Shown: positions 1-14,400 of the stretch, piece after piece
Numbering within the stretch: position 1 is the stretch's first letter
How the letters are laid out: each line of letters starts with the position of its first letter
Assembly (NCBI RefSeq): GCF_047495875.1
Contig: NC_092458.1
Location: 113,075,727-113,139,726 of the forward strand
DNA: 64,000 nucleotides
Origin: Pithys albifrons albifrons
Lineage: Eukaryota > Chordata > Aves > Passeriformes > Thamnophilidae
Reading direction: 5' to 3'
Made by a program: the position numbers and the translations under genes
Notes under the pieces: generated by a model
The model's database searches: none
The model's input: the letters and a program-made list of their open reading frames with translations, nothing else
Told to the model about the DNA's origin: nothing

Positions 1-1240
1 GCACTCAGCTGTATTTCTTTATTCCATTTGCATATGATATGGGAGAAGACAATAATTCTCTCTAATGTACTACATTTGCAATTCCAAAAGATTTGCTGAA
101 AATTGCCTCCAAGTAATTCTTGGTCTGTAATACATCTAGTTTCCATAGTGTTAGACAATACTAAAACTATCAGTAGTTTTCATCAGTTTAGCTGAGTTTT
201 AAAAATTCTGCATAGGATTTCCAATATTAACTATATTTACATTAACTATAAAATACACACTTTATACTGTAGCCCCATCCAATATTCTGTCATGGATATT
301 GGCTGTGACATGGAATGTGCTATCCTGAAGAACAGATCAATTAAGAATTAAGCTGACATTATCCACCCCTATTTTCTACCTCTGCCGATGGGAATTCTTA
401 CTTTCCTTACATTTGTGTTTAGCACAATGGCACAATAAGCAGACTACAGCTGTCTCCCTAGTGCCAGGACCAGCCCCTGCCCTGAAATGCCCACAAACTG
501 GGTGGGCACAGGTCAAGTATTCCCATCAGGTGACAGAGACTCCGCCTATTCTCCCAACACCCACCCCTCCAGCTCCCGGGAACCACATGAAGAGCCAAGG
601 GCAAACCCACAGTTCACTCCCCTGACTGCCTGCAGACCCCCAGGCAGCTCCAGCTGGGATATCAGGTAGCCCTGGCCACAGCCCTACGGTTCCAAATCCA
701 GCTCCCTGAGTGAAGGGGAGGCACAATGCTGGCAGACAGTCCCACCTCTGAGCAAATCTTGAAGGCAATGGGAGGTGTGGATGAAAGAAGATGCAACATT
801 AGCTCCTGGGGCAGGAACCAAGCTGCCAAGCACCATTTCAGGGGTTTAGCCATGTTTGAACACCCTAAAGTGTTCTTTAGGGTGGATGTCTCTATGCCCC
901 CATCCCAATCCCCTCATTTTCCTTATTATATGTCCCTTCTGCTCCAGGTAATCTGCTTTGATACAGGCAGGGAACAGCTTCTTTAGAGCTATCAACAGCC
1001 ATGCTGCTTGCTGGTGACCCAGAGGGGTGGAAATAGGGGGTCTGTCAGCCCCAGAGCTGGCCAAGAGCTCAGTTCAGCCCATCAACCAGCCTGGAGCCAT
1101 ACAAGTGCTATTCAAGGGAGGGCAGCTGGAAAGACACTGCACTTCTCAGCAGTCCTGCACAGCCCAAAGGAATCTGTTAACTAATGGTACCAAAGTTAAA
1201 TTAATCTTGATCTAATTAACACAACATCTGCCAGCAAGGA
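1..1240. other. Intergenic or 3' UTR, with poly(A) signal on minus strand at 18-23
   Basis: No coding exon is recognised here. A minus-strand AATAAA (tttatt at 18-23), and another at 2935-2940, could terminate the CD2-like transcript whose stop codon is at 5276, or a different gene to the left. The reading frames seen here show no family resemblance. Confidence 0.3.
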
Positions 1241-1516
1241 CATGTAGTGATAGGACAAGGGTAATGGCTTCAAACTCAAAAAGAATGGGTTTAAATTGGG
1301 TATTAGGAAAAAATTCTTTACTGTGGGGGTGATGAGGCACTGCAACAGATTGCCCAGAGAGGCTGCGGGTGCCCCATCCCTGGAAATGTTCAAGGCTGGG
1401 TTGGATGGGGCTCTGAGGAACCTGGTCTAGTGAAAGGTGTCCCTGCCCATGGCAGGGGTGTTGGAATTAAATGTTCTTTAATGTCCCATTTAACCCAAAC
1501 CATTCTATGATTCGAT
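1241..1516 (+). mobile_element. CR1 LINE 3' end
   Basis: The segment matches the terminal part of avian CR1. It has the ttctttactgtgggggtgat block, the gttcaaggctgggttggatg block, the ccctgcccatggcagggg hairpin and the terminal attctatgattcgatg. It is 5'-truncated and carries no intact frame. Confidence 0.85.
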
Positions 1517-4500
1517 GTTTTGCTTGCTGGAAAAGTACAAATATTAATAAGGGTTTCGTGTAAGGGTCTTATAGACTCTCAGTAAAGTCTTCCCTGTTGC
1601 CTCCAGCCACATCCCCTGAGAGATGAGTCAATAATCTTGCAGAAAGGAACTGCAGTGTTTATTGTGAACAAAACCAATGTGGGATGCGGTTGTTGGTTCT
1701 CAAATGTCGCAAGGGCCACACTGGGTGATCCTGTTGTTTCCCAGCCTGCCTTACACCAGAGGACAAGAGGAAAGCATTTCATATGCTCAGGGTGATGAAG
1801 TAGGGTTTGGTTACCCCTGGTCATGAGCAGCCTGGCAGAAGGCACAAGCAATATCCAAATGCTAATGCAAGCTTCTGCAGTGACATATCACCAAATTCTG
1901 CTTCCACCTCAGACAGAAATGGGTGATGCTGCTTTTCTTGGCCAGTTCTGTGTGCTTACTTGTGGAAATCCATGAGGCATCTCACCTCTGCCAGGTGGTT
2001 GTAGTAATACCTGCACTTTGGTCTTCCAGCACCACCAGAGTTTGTTGGCTCATGTTAAGGAAGTGGTTTTAAAGACACCTATCCATGACAATGTCCTCTA
2101 TAGCTGAGTTACACACCAACGTCTTGTTTGCTTGTTTTCAAATTAGCTGCACTAATTCATAAAAGGTGACATGAACTTACCGTGTGCATCCCTAAAATCT
2201 AGAGGGTTTTTTTAACTACGACTTATCTGTCAGATAGCCCCAGGCTGGAAAGTGTCCCAGCTATTGCCTGAGGGATGCAGTGCCACAGTCAGGCTGGAAA
2301 ACAACTGCAAATTCATGCAGGTGGCTTCTTGGAGTGCTGGGTTTATAGGCTGCAGGACAGTGTCCTGTCACATCACTGTTCCAGGGATAATCCTGTAAAG
2401 GTTCAGTCAAGAGATTTAATATGATCACAAATGATTCTGTGACATTGTTTGTATCCACCTTCTGGGCCAATTTGTCTAAAGGTGAGTATGAGCCACCTCC
2501 TCCTTGCCAAAGGTGTTATGCAGTCTGGCATCCTCTCTCACATCTGCCACAAAAATTATGGGTGGATAAAGATGGGCAAGAATAGACCCTCTCCCTGCAT
2601 CCCTTCCCTGCACCTCACAATTTAGGCAAGACACCAGAGCAAGAGCTGATGGTGCACATGGATGTACTTGCACATTAACACAGTCCAGTGGGGACTAGTT
2701 ATATGCCACTGTCTTACAGCTTCTTCTGGGCTGACTTAAAGATGCATGTTCTAGTAATCTCTGTTCCCTAGACCACCCAACTCAGCTCTAAACAGCAGTA
2801 ACCTGTTATCACCTTTGCCTTATTTGGCTGTGTGAAAACTTGAAAATCAGCCTGTACTTTCAGTGAAAACCAGAAAGAAACAGTTATTAAATAACAAAAC
2901 TTACACATTCCCAAAACAAGTTAGAAAACAGATTTTTATTTGGAACAAAATCATGGCAGGGACAGGGAGAAAAAAAAACACCAAAAAGGAACAGTGGCTG
3001 GGCACAAACACATACAGTCAAAGGAAGAGCACAGGCTGCAACAATTCTCTGCTGACCTCACAGTTACAGAAACTTTTGCCCTGTTGCTGAATGGCACCTT
3101 GAGTGGGAAAGGACAGAAAACCAGCTGTGTCTTATGTGCCTCATAAAGACCTCTTGCATCTCTGACTCCCAGTTGAATGGGAAAAACCCTTCTAAGGCTG
3201 GGGTTACACTAGTGGTGGTGTTAACAGCTCTCCAGTCACCCCCAGTACTTGCAGGGCTGGCAGCAGGAAGGCAGCACTAGGGCCAGTTGGAGCAGGGATG
3301 CACTAGCCCAGCAGGACAAGGCTGGCCCAGCCAAACACTGCCACCTTCTCCAGTGTACCTCAGAGCACCGTTCAGCCTTTGAAGCATATGCTGGAGTCGA
3401 CTGTCCCCTGCCTGTCCCTGCCAGAAAGTGCAGAAGTAAAGCAAAGCTGACTGTCTCCCCACTTTGGCGATGCTGACCCAGTGACACTGTTCACCCAGTG
3501 TCACTGCTCCTGTGCTGCCACCAGGCAGCTGCCACCCCTAGCACTCAGTGCCACATTTTTGTCATTCCAACTCACAGCCTTTGAGGAATGTTTGTATTGA
3601 AAGGAGATAGCACAGCACCATGAGGAAAAGAATTATCATCTCACTCTTACCGTGGAAAATCTGATTCATATGGCAGCCTTAAAAAACAGACAGGAGGAAT
3701 CACCACCAACACAGGTCACAAGATCCAAAAATCTTCTAAAGAGAATCGTAGGACAGGGAAACAACGAGAACAACCACCTATGGCTGGGTGTCACTGATAC
3801 AGAGCCTTGACATGTACACAGAGATAATGGACTCCCAGGAAAGCATGCAGCCATCCTGCCAGCTCCCTCACCTGGCAGAGAAGCATTCAGTTCACCTTGG
3901 ATTTTGCTGGGGTACTCACAGATCTTGTTGGATGGTATTTACAGGCATATCTTAAATCCGTTTCCAAGGGACTCGCAGCACAACGTCAGCACAGTGTAAA
4001 ACAGGGATGAAATTATAAGGGAAAAGGAATGCAACATATACCTCCCTATCCCTTTTGATCCCAATAGGTATCATTTCTTCCTTTTACTGTTTTTCTAGCC
4101 CCCTGGGCTAGTTTAACACCAACATGCCTCACTTCTGACTATCAAAGTCTTCTTGTGCAGTAAATACCTTGCACTGCCAGTGCATCCTGCAGCACTCCCT
4201 GCAGCCCCTGGCAGCTTTGTCAAGTGCCTGGGACAGATCCCTTGCCTTCTCCTCACCTCCTCCTTCTACCCTGCAGGTCTACCCCAGCTGATCCACGTGC
4301 AAACCCCCCAGAGCAGAACAGGATATGCAGAGCAGCGAGACTTGACTAAGAGATTCTATAAATTGCTGCTGTCTGTGCAAATAGCACAGCACAGAACAAG
4401 CCCATACGCACAGGCAGATGGCCAGCGTCAGCTTGCAGTATCTAAACCATTACACTGAAGGCACTAAAGCTTGCACTGATAAACAATCTCAGCATTATAA

Positions 4501-5275
4501 TCCACGTTCCTGCCAGAATTGTACCCCCAGGCACCCTTCTGGTGCAGGAGGCAAGCGAGTGACGGTGCTGGGTTGGCTCACATGTAACCCAAGCAGGGTT
4601 CTGGTGAAAGGGAATCTGCACCCTCTGTCATTGTAGGGCTCCAAAAGGTGAGCAAAGCCAGTATGACCCCACAGCCCCCACCACTGGCCCCAGGCAGAGA
4701 GGGCCAAATACGGGGTCTGGAGCTCAGAGAAACACTCAGCCCACAGATACCTGGCTGAAACCTCCACTGAGTTCCTTTTGCAGGGCCTGTGAAAAAATGC
4801 CTTGAAATCTCCCAAGAAGACATTTTTTTCTTTCTCAGGAAATTTCTGGCAGGCCCTTGGTTTGTGTCTGGGGCTGGCAGGGCACCCCAACCCACCTGTC
4901 ATGCCTGTCCTTGCCTGGCAAAGACATGGCAAGGCATTGGGTGGGCAGGGAGCAGGAGGAACTGCCCAGCTTGTTTCAGGCTGTCCCTTGGGGCTCCACA
5001 GTTTAGTTGCAGCTCTGTTATCAGGCAAAGCATCAAAGAGCTGCCCAGTTCTGTTTGTTAGTGAACCTGTCAGCTCATGGCAGTGCAGGCCTTGAAGCCA
5101 CACATGTGCTTTTCCTTGTATTTTCTTTTTTCTTTTTAAATGAGGTTAGAAGGTCTGACACCTCACGTCTTTTCCCTGCTAAAATTTTCCAGACCAATTT
5201 TTACACACAATGAGACTACGGGATGCAAAGGACAAGTGTCATTAGGCTTCAGGGTGGAACAACAAGCATGTCAGA
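1517..5275. other. Region downstream of the CD2-like stop codon, no further gene seen
   Basis: About 3.7 kb with no recognisable exon or repeat. Part of it is presumably the 3' UTR of the CD2-like gene, because the only nearby minus-strand AATAAA is at 2940-2935. The 202-codon open stretch at 4495-5103 on the minus strand is proline- and cysteine-rich with no domain I recognise, and looks like chance. Confidence 0.3.
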
Positions 5276-5436
5276 TCAGTCATCAGTTGGATCTGGGAAA
5301 CAGTCTGAGGCATCTTCATGGCTTTCTGCATCAACTATGACCTCAGGGTCTGGGATTTCCTCAGCTTCTATCTGCACTGCTAAGTTTTCTTCCACCAGTG
5401 CCTGGGGCTCAATGCCTTGACCAGTCTGGGCAGCAT
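5276..5436 (-). CDS. CD2-like receptor exon 6, acidic C terminus and stop
   Basis: The acceptor (a long pyrimidine run ending in ccag at 5437) is excellent. The exon reads DAAQTGQGIEPQALVEENLA and onward through a strongly acidic stretch rich in Glu and Asp to DCFPDPTDD and a TGA at 5278-5276. No tyrosine-based signalling motif is present. A second AG eleven bases into the exon could serve as an alternative acceptor with the longer form of exon 5. Confidence 0.6.
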
Positions 5437-8400
5437 CTGGAAAAAGGAAAAATGGTTTATAAGTGCCCACAGCATCAACACCATCATGGAGCTTTTAGTA
5501 TTTTCAGCACCAAACCTTTAGTACGAAATACTAAACCCAAATCTATTCACTTACATCTGAATAATTAAAGCTGGCTAACAGCAGATATTTAATATGTTCT
5601 CACCTACTTCCCTCTGCTTCTTATCTAATTGTAAAAAATTTAAATATGGGCTACTTTTTTAGTCAAACTGACAATGTGTTAATTTTTTATTAAAAGTTCT
5701 ACACTTGAAGTATATTAATATTAAACAATAGCCTGATTTTTTTCCTTGCTTGCTCTATGTTCATGAGTAGCATTTAATATTTTGAAAGCAGAGCAAAGCA
5801 GCAACCAAGGTTAGACACAAAACATTGCTGAGCTGCAGGAGGCTGTGTATGGTACAGTGAAGGACATCAGAAATGGAGACAGCAGTGCTGAGACCAATGT
5901 AATGTTGCTCCAGTTCATGATGTCTCTGCTAAACCCACTTCAGCTGATGATGGTGGATTACTAGGGAAGGTGTTGCCAGCATTCACTTTTGTGAAACAAA
6001 ATTGTGGGAAACATTATACAAAAAGTGGAGTATTAATATCAAGCACTTACAGAACAGGAGATTTCTGCAGGGTTTTTATCGCTGCACTCTCTTGACCATA
6101 TTGTGGTAGAGCTGTAGGGGTTTATGCTCAGTTTCTTTGAAGAATTTAAAATGTGACCATATTTCCACTTTAGCCTCAATTTAAAGAAATACACCAGCCC
6201 CTGGCTGTGGGAGTGAGTGTAAGTGCATCCCTTAAGGAAAGCTGTTTTGGAGTTCTACCTTAAACAGATCAGAGCTACCTGGAGTATGTGTGGTGGCTTG
6301 TGACCAATGAGAGGCTGTGGTGTATGCAGGGTGAGTTGGTTAACCAGTTATGTGTTGGCATGTTGGATATGAGACTGCTTAAAAGGTGTGGACGTTACTG
6401 GGTGAGAGAGAGATTTGCTAGGATGTGAGAGTGAGTCAGATCTAGATCTACTGATGTAATAGGAACTAACTTCTTCTACTATGAGCTATGAGAACTGTCT
6501 GTTAATCTATCTTGAATAAACTCCCTAAGATGTAAGCCTTCTGATCAAGCCTTCTGATGTCTGCTGTGCCGGAGCTCTTCTGACCACCAGTCCACAACCC
6601 AGCTCGGTGTAGGGGGCTCCCACTAGACCTGGCTTCGATGGGATTAACTGTGTTTACAGCTGAGCATATTCGTTCATGCTGTCTTGAAGAGACGAGTGCT
6701 TACAAAAACAATGCTGATCTTTATAAAATGTTACTCATGAGAAGGAGAGAGGGGTGATAAAATAGCAGAAAAACTGCTGAGTTTTTGGGGGCTGCTGTTT
6801 TTGAGATTTGTGTTTTAGCACAAGTGATGCTGGAACAGACACTGGCAGCACCCTCTGTGGGATGCTGATGGGATGGCTGCCACTATATCTCAGAGCTGGG
6901 TGGGCTGTGCAGAAGCTGAGCAAGAGTGAGGTGATGATAAATTATTTGCTGCAGCTTCTGTTATCCAGACAAGATGCAGCACCTTCCCTGCTTTAGCATG
7001 ACTCAGGCCCCTCTCTACAGTCAGCTGCACCCCCATCAGCCACAAACAGTGTGTTCTCCATCCTCCTAAACACGGTATCTGCCCAACCTCAAAAAAGTCA
7101 CTGGACACACCAGGCTTTGGAGGGCGGTCAGCTGGGGCAGCTTGAGCCTCGACGTGGTCTCCATTGGGGGGGCTCTTCACACCTTCACTGGACACCACTG
7201 ACATGGTCAGTCCATCATCCTTCTCCTCTGTAAAGCCAAAACTGGAGACTTGAAGAGGCCCCCCCACAACCCCCCAGACTCAGCACGTCCATCAACAGCC
7301 AGACCACCAACACTTTTGCGTCTTCTCCTCAGGCAGCTCTGGCTCTGATCCCGGAGCAGACAGATGCTGAGGACACAGGGCCATTGCCAACCTGTCACAG
7401 ACCAGCTTGGCCATGCTGGCAGCATCACAGCTTGAGGTGACCTCACAGGGCACGGGCAGATTGCACTCAGGGACTGTGCTGACAGAGGGCTGCCATCAGA
7501 AACCTTCAGGTCATTTCAGGATCAGACCTGAGTGAGGCTCAATTTTCTTGCCCATAGAAAAGGTCTTGCTGTGGGTTTTGTCCGGCCAGGAGCACATGGT
7601 GGCACGTGTGAGGTGAATGAAGGAATAGGAAAGTTTAATTCAAGATCATCCTGGCCATAACAGTTGTCTGTCAGCAATTAGATTTCTGCTCCACCAGATC
7701 AAGGGAGGATGGGCTGGAGGACAGACACCCACCCAGCAGAAACCAGTTAACTCTGAGGCCTTGTCAACCTCAGCCTGCCCAAACACAGTCTTCTCTGAGA
7801 CTCATGCCAGGGACTCACAGCATCCTCCACTCACCTGAAGGCACTGGGATGAACTTGTGTTTCCTCTTCATGCAGCAACATATGACCGAGGGCAGGACCA
7901 CCACCAGGATAAGCAGACCTACTGCACACCCAGACAGGATGTAAATGAACCAGGGGTGCTGCAGCAGGTCTCCTGCGAGGAGGACATGGTATTGTTAGGT
8001 ACCAGGGTGGACAAGCTTCTTTCTCCCCCTGGGAGAAACCCTGCAGCCAGATCAGAGTATGTGGACGTCACTGTTGCTTTGGTTTGGATTAGTGAACTGT
8101 GGCACAGCGTGATTTGCATCACATTGTTTAGTTATGGGATGGAATTGTTCATCAAGAGAACAGGCTTGTGTGACTAAGATGTGTGCTTTATTTCTGATCA
8201 GTAAACCTTAGGTAATTTTGAAGTTTTAATCAAATTTAAGAGGGAAGGCGGTGGTTTGAAAGACACCATATTTCAACAGATTTTATGAAAATATGCAATG
8301 AAAAGAGGAGGGAGAGCTAAGGAAGAATCTCCTGCTGAAGGCAAAGCTGCAGCCTACTCTCAGAGTTTAGCTCAGTTGGTTAAAACTTGGCTGTAATAAT

Positions 8401-11400
8401 GCCAAGGTCATGGGTTCAATCCCCTGTGTGGGCCATTGACTTAAGAGTTGGACTCGATAATCCGTGTGGGTCCCTTCCTACTCAGAACAGTCTGGGATCC
8501 TGTGAAAGGTAGAAGGCTGCAGCTTGTATTAGGCCCCAGAGAATCCACTTAGAACATCCAGGTAAGAACTGTGCCAACCTCAGGGCAGGTCTGATCAGAG
8601 ACTGCACTCCTCAGACACCAAAGGCTGCAGCCACCCGAGCCAGAGCTGCAGGAAACAGACCTCACTGCTGCTCAGAGAAGGATTTCTCTCTGCTCTCCTG
8701 CCCAGCCCAGATCATGCAAAACCCCCAGCAGGAGGCGAAGGCTGCAGATGGCTGAGCAGAAGGCCATGCACAAGTCAGTGGTAATTATTACCCAGCTCAG
8801 CGTCCCTTGCTCAGGGTTGCCTCGATGGGTCAGACCTGCACATTTGCTGCTGATGAGCAGGGAAGCTGGTAGAGAGCATCACAGACTCGCAGGAAAGAGA
8901 GATTCATACAGACTTGCTCCTTCACTGAGACAGTTTGCTCCAATCTGGGCCAGCCAGCAGGAAAACTCTCCTTTGCATATGAAAAAACCCACACAACTCC
9001 ACTATCACTACAACAGAAATTCCTCAGAACTCCTTAGATAAGCCTATGCTATCCCTTTCTGAATAACTGAACTTCTTTTCAGCTGCACACATGCCTGCAC
9101 AGCCCAGCACTGCAGCAACCAACAGGATCATTTGGGGCTTGTTTTCAAGCCCTCCAAAGCACAAATTGCTCCTTATCTCCAGAGGCTGGGAAGGATTTCA
9201 AATGTTCCAGAACATACTACACATATTGCCACAGTCAACACACTCACCAGGACAGTAAAAGCAAACATGTGTGCTCCTGTGTGTGTAATCACATATACTC
9301 ATGGTGTTTGAGTACTTGTTCCAGTCTCTTTAAGGACAGTTGCCAAGTTAAAAAAAAAAAAAAAAATCCAAAACAAAACACTCTAAGTTTCAGCAAATCA
9401 GAAATAACCTACTTAATAATTTTATTTCCTTTTTGATGAAAGCTTAGAGACTGTTATCAAAGGCATGAATATTAGTTGGACTTTTTTCCTGAATGTTTTT
9501 CCTAAAAATTTGCTATTTGTTAGAAATGTCTTTTGAGATAAAATATTGTGTTAAAAATAAGCAATAAATAAATAATGAATCAATAAAAGTCTTTTATATA
9601 TGTTGACTTGTTAAGTTCTGAATCCTCTGCTTTAGATCCTGCATGTTCAGAGCCCTTTGGTGCCTGGAACATTCACAGCATTTCTGCCAAATTGTTTTAT
9701 GGTAACAATTATTCAAAATAAATTTCATCAGTCAACAGGTTGTCCAAATAGGTGTTTTGACATAGATTTTATACCTAGCGTGGAAAAACTAAATTCAGCC
9801 CTCAGCCTGGAACAAATAATAACCCACAAAAACAATGACTTTGTCTTTATTTCATTTAAATGAACTCATTTCCCAATTCATTTCACTAGTGTTCAGAATT
9901 GCTTTACTTCCCTTTTTATAGATCTGATTTCATTTGGTGACTAAAGCAGAATTGCTGCTGCTTTCTTTCTCTCAGACCCTTCCAAATATGTGTTCATGCC
10001 CCTGTCCAGCCCAACAGAGCTATCACTGTGTCCCCCCGAGGGCTCTTCAAGAGGAAATGGGGAACTGATATTGCACCCAGGGGACTGGGCAGCCACCCAG
10101 AACCAACGATGGGAGCTCAGCACTCACATGATTTATCACAGGGCTTGGCTGAACAGCTCATGGACCTTCACATCCTTGTTCCCCAGTGCCTCGGCCAACT
10201 TGGGTCTGACCATGCTGAGGAGCCTCCAGACAATTTAACTGGACAAAATTAAGATCACAGCTCCACAACCACAAATGCCAAACCTGCACAGATTTTGGCC
10301 AGCGGTGCCAATGTGTCCAGGCATGAAGAGCCCATGGCATTTCTGCTGAATGCCAGCACACTGGACACAGGGTTTGATGGACCTTGAGATGAACTCAGTT
10401 GGTTAAAATGTGGTTGTAATAATGCCAAGCTCATGGGTTCAATCCCCTGTGTGGGCCATTGACTTAAGAGTTGGACTTGATGGTCCTTGTGGGTCCCTTC
10501 CAACTCAGAATAGGCTGAGATTCTGTTCAGGGCAGTGAGTTTGCTTTCACACCAACTGTATGCCAACTACAGAAGAAAAGACAGAGCTGGAGTGTCTCTG
10601 GAATTTCTGAAATGCTAGGTGCTATTACAGAGTACAAATTGTCTAGTAGCAGGGGATTAAATTAATTACAGCTAAATTAGTCAAAAACCTTGTGATTAAA
10701 TTGTGCGTGTAGCTCTGAAGTAACTCTGATAACCATCTTTGCTGCCAGAGAGCAGAGTAACCTTCTCTGCTGGAGATGCAAATGATATGATACCCAAGGA
10801 TCCAGATTTTCCATCTCATTAAACTATGGCCTCATTCAAGCAGAATACTCAGCATTTATGAATAGTTTGCAAATGGAGAAAGTCCCAGCCTTCTCACAGA
10901 GCTACATATCTGAGCAGGAACGGGGGGGGGAGGGGATGACCCCTACATTCTGTAAATAAATTACTTGTGTCTATCCACTTATGATAGTGTGGGGCTGATG
11001 GAGAAATATTTGTATAGGCCCACAGACCTTTGGGTTTCTGGCCTAGATAAGGAGCAAATAGATGAGTAAAAACACCTCAGCTGAGTCCACCAGAAACAGG
11101 GCTGATTTGTACAGGGATGCACAGAAACTGGAAGGCCATCAGGGTCATGGATGAACGTCAGGGTAGGAAGCAGCATGTGTTTCTAAACTGGCACAGAGAA
11201 TCAGTGCACAGAAGGATGAAGGGCTCTGTCGCTGGGAAGCAGGAAAACAAGAGCATCCTTGCTGCAGGCTTAGGTAAAAGGACCTCCTGAACAAACTTTC
11301 ACCCCATCTGTGGTTGTAGGCTGTGTCAGTCCAAGACACAGGAGGGAGAAGGAAGTCAAGGGGTCACTTTCTAAAGGCAGGATGTGCTAAGTCTGGAAGG

Positions 11401-14400
11401 CAGCTACCAGAGGGCAGAGGAGTTTGGTACTTTGAGAACACCACCAACTCCTTATTTTCCTGCTGAAAGAGACCAAGAAGGAAGATTTTCTGGAGTCACT
11501 ACTACTCACCATAGCTGCAAGACAGTGCAACAGGCCTGGTCCTTGTGACGCTGCTCCCGTGGGAAACCACACACACAAATTCCCCCGGCACGGTTTTGTC
11601 CAGGCGAACCTTCCTCCCGCCGTCCTTAACGCAAGCCCCGGGGGCACTCAGCTCCTTCCCGCTCAGCTGCCACCGAAAGGTCGTGATCTCGCTGCTGGTT
11701 GCATTGCAGGACAACTCTGCAGCCCCGTTAGGGAAGCACTGGATACCAATGGTCGGCTCTGGTCACACACAGCATGGGGCAATGGGGACAGGGAAGAAAG
11801 AGAGAGGTGAGTAGCAGACTCAGCAGTGAACGTGAGCTGAACAGAAGCCTCCCTTAGCAGCAATCTCAGTATCACCATACTTTGTGCTAGACAGGGAGCA
11901 CAGAAATAACTAACCAGATCCTTCAGTGCCTGCACTCAACCCTGAAATGCTTAACAGTGCCCACCCCAAACCTGCTAGTGACTCTTGGTCCCTATTTTGA
12001 GGATGTGACAAAAATCTGGCATCTCTTCATTTTCCTTACTGACACAGCAAAAAAAACCAAATAATAAAAGCCCCTGATCTGAGAGGACTGCAGAAATGTT
12101 CAAAGAATCTGCCAGCCAGAGGCTTCCTCTGTAACCAGCAGATAACCACAGCTCCAGAGCAGACTCAGCCCTCTCCTCCACCAGAGGTTTGTGCTTTTTG
12201 CTGTCACTCTGCCTCTTGTCCCATTGCAGAGAGGAACTCGTGCAAATCATGCCCAGCATGGGTACCAACACCAGACAACCGCAGTTAGAAAGGATAACCA
12301 GACTAGGACACTTAAAAATGAAGCAATGAATCACTCCTCTTACTACATTTTCCTGAATTTCTCTCCTTCACTCTACTACAAGGAGCAAACCTATTTCCTA
12401 GACTTGTCACTTTGCAAGTACAAACTAGACAGAGAAGTGGTATGTTTTTTCAACAGCAGGAGTAACATTACAGAACTTCCATCCAGATAAATAAGCTCAG
12501 AAATAATTTTCTTCAACTGGGACATCACTTTCAGTTAAAATTCATGCCTCTAGGAACACCTTTGCTGTGCAATTGTTTCCCTGCTATAAGGAGGTAACAG
12601 AGTACAAGGAGGAGACAAAAGTTCCCAAACAAAATTCACTGAAATGGAGGTTAATCCCAGGACTTTTCTGCAGTCTTTGCCTACTCCCAGCCTAAGCCCT
12701 TGATCTTCATGCCAAGGAGTCAAATCTTTGACCTACTCTCCCCAGCAGTTCCGCCTGTTTGCACCCTAAAGGTGTGAGGGTTCATTTGTCTTCACTGAGA
12801 TCACTTTGCTCAGACATTTTCATTACAGGTTCATACGCTTCAATTTTTCTTAGAAGCTTCTGTAAGTGAAAGCCCTGCAAAAGGAGCAGTGGAGATGAGG
12901 ACCACAGCAATGGTCACTGGCTGCCTGGAGCTCTACTCGGCGTGGGAACAAACCCATTTAAGCTTTCTCCATATTAACCCAAGCAATGATCTGGATCCTG
13001 TACAAAAGTGACTTTTTTTCTGTGTTTGCACCCTGCAGGTGGAGGAGCGGGCACACCACATGGAGCAGGAATTCTGGGGCCACAGGGAGGACAGCAGGAA
13101 GACTGGATGGGTAAGGTACCTGTCTCTGGACAGACCCAGAAGATGCTGAGCTCCAAGCTGCTCAAGGGGAGCTAAGAATCCCTCACAGATGCCTTTAGCA
13201 CCTTTCCTCTGCTACACAAAGCAGGGGGAAACCCCAGCACATCTCAGCCCAGTCCAGTTCCATTTTCAGAGCCAAGTCAGGCAGGGTTAACTCCTCAAGG
13301 AAGTGCATCCACAGGCTGTTGGTCAGTGGGAGCTTTTGTGAGAGCCATCAGGAATGGCACTCTAGAACAGACTGAAACCTGCAGCTACATGTCTACATAG
13401 TGTAGGCTCAACTTCAAACACTTCATGCTGCTGCCTCTCACATCTCAGAAAAATAGTACAGAGCTCAACTGACTGGCTACTTCAGAGAAGGATCAACAGA
13501 CAGGAGAGACAATGAGGATGCAAAAAGCACCTCTTAGTTTACACTGACCATTACTGCCCTCTGAACTGCCAGAAGCTTAATAAAGCTGCTTCCAGAGACA
13601 CCTATAGCTCCTGCAAGCCAAGGCACCAAGCTTCCAACCAGGCTCACAAGTTCAAAAGCTATTTGTTGCTAAGAAAGCCACTTACCAAATACTTCCAGGG
13701 TAAAATATCTGGTGGTGTTGTGAAAAACAAATTCGTATTTTCCTTCGTCCTCTTTCTCCACACTCTTCAGCACTAGGGAGCCATTCTGCCAGTTCAGGCA
13801 TCTACTGGCAGAATTGCCACACTCAGCCAACAAAGTATCATTTAAGACAGTTGTCACGCATACCCTGTCCTTCTTGATCATTCTGGAGAGGCTCTGCAGG
13901 CTTTGGGTTCCCACAGAAAAGATTGCTGAGCCGCCACTGAGCACACTGGTCCAGGTGGCAAAGCCTGAAAGAAGAGGCACAGAGCATGGGCAGCAAGCTT
14001 GCCATGTCATTCCATCCCCTCTCAGCTGCCTCCCAAAAAGGCAAATGTCCAGGTGAGACGTAAGAGGGACAGACCCAACCCTAGTGACAGGTTGGATCAC
14101 CAGTGATGGAAAATCAGAGGAGTGGGAAGCCTTCTATAAGGGTCAGCTTTCCCCTCACCTCAATAACACAGGAATAGTGTGCACACCATGTGCACAGGGA
14201 AACAAAAGGCTTGACAGCTGGTCTTTTCCCTCCCCAAACTGAACATGACCATCTACCACCCCCCATCAGAGCTGAGACTGAGCAAAGAAAGATCCTCAAG
14301 GCATCAATGCCATGGATCCCATACAGAGGATAGCAGAAACAACAGCTGCCTGCACAGCTGCTTTTCCCCAAAGAATAAGGTCACAGTTTTAACCTGAATA

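Noticed and set aside
4495..5103. 202-codon minus-strand open frame downstream of the CD2-like stop
   Set aside because: No recognisable domain, low-complexity composition and no good exon borders; probably chance or 3' UTR.
8360..8440. tRNA-Ile gene
   Set aside because: The tRNA-like head lacks a pairing acceptor stem and continues into a CR1 tail; the same unit recurs four more times, so it is a SINE.
11545..11814. Plus-strand frames over the C2 Ig exon
   Set aside because: They are shadows; the minus frame has the Ig cysteine pattern and splice sites.
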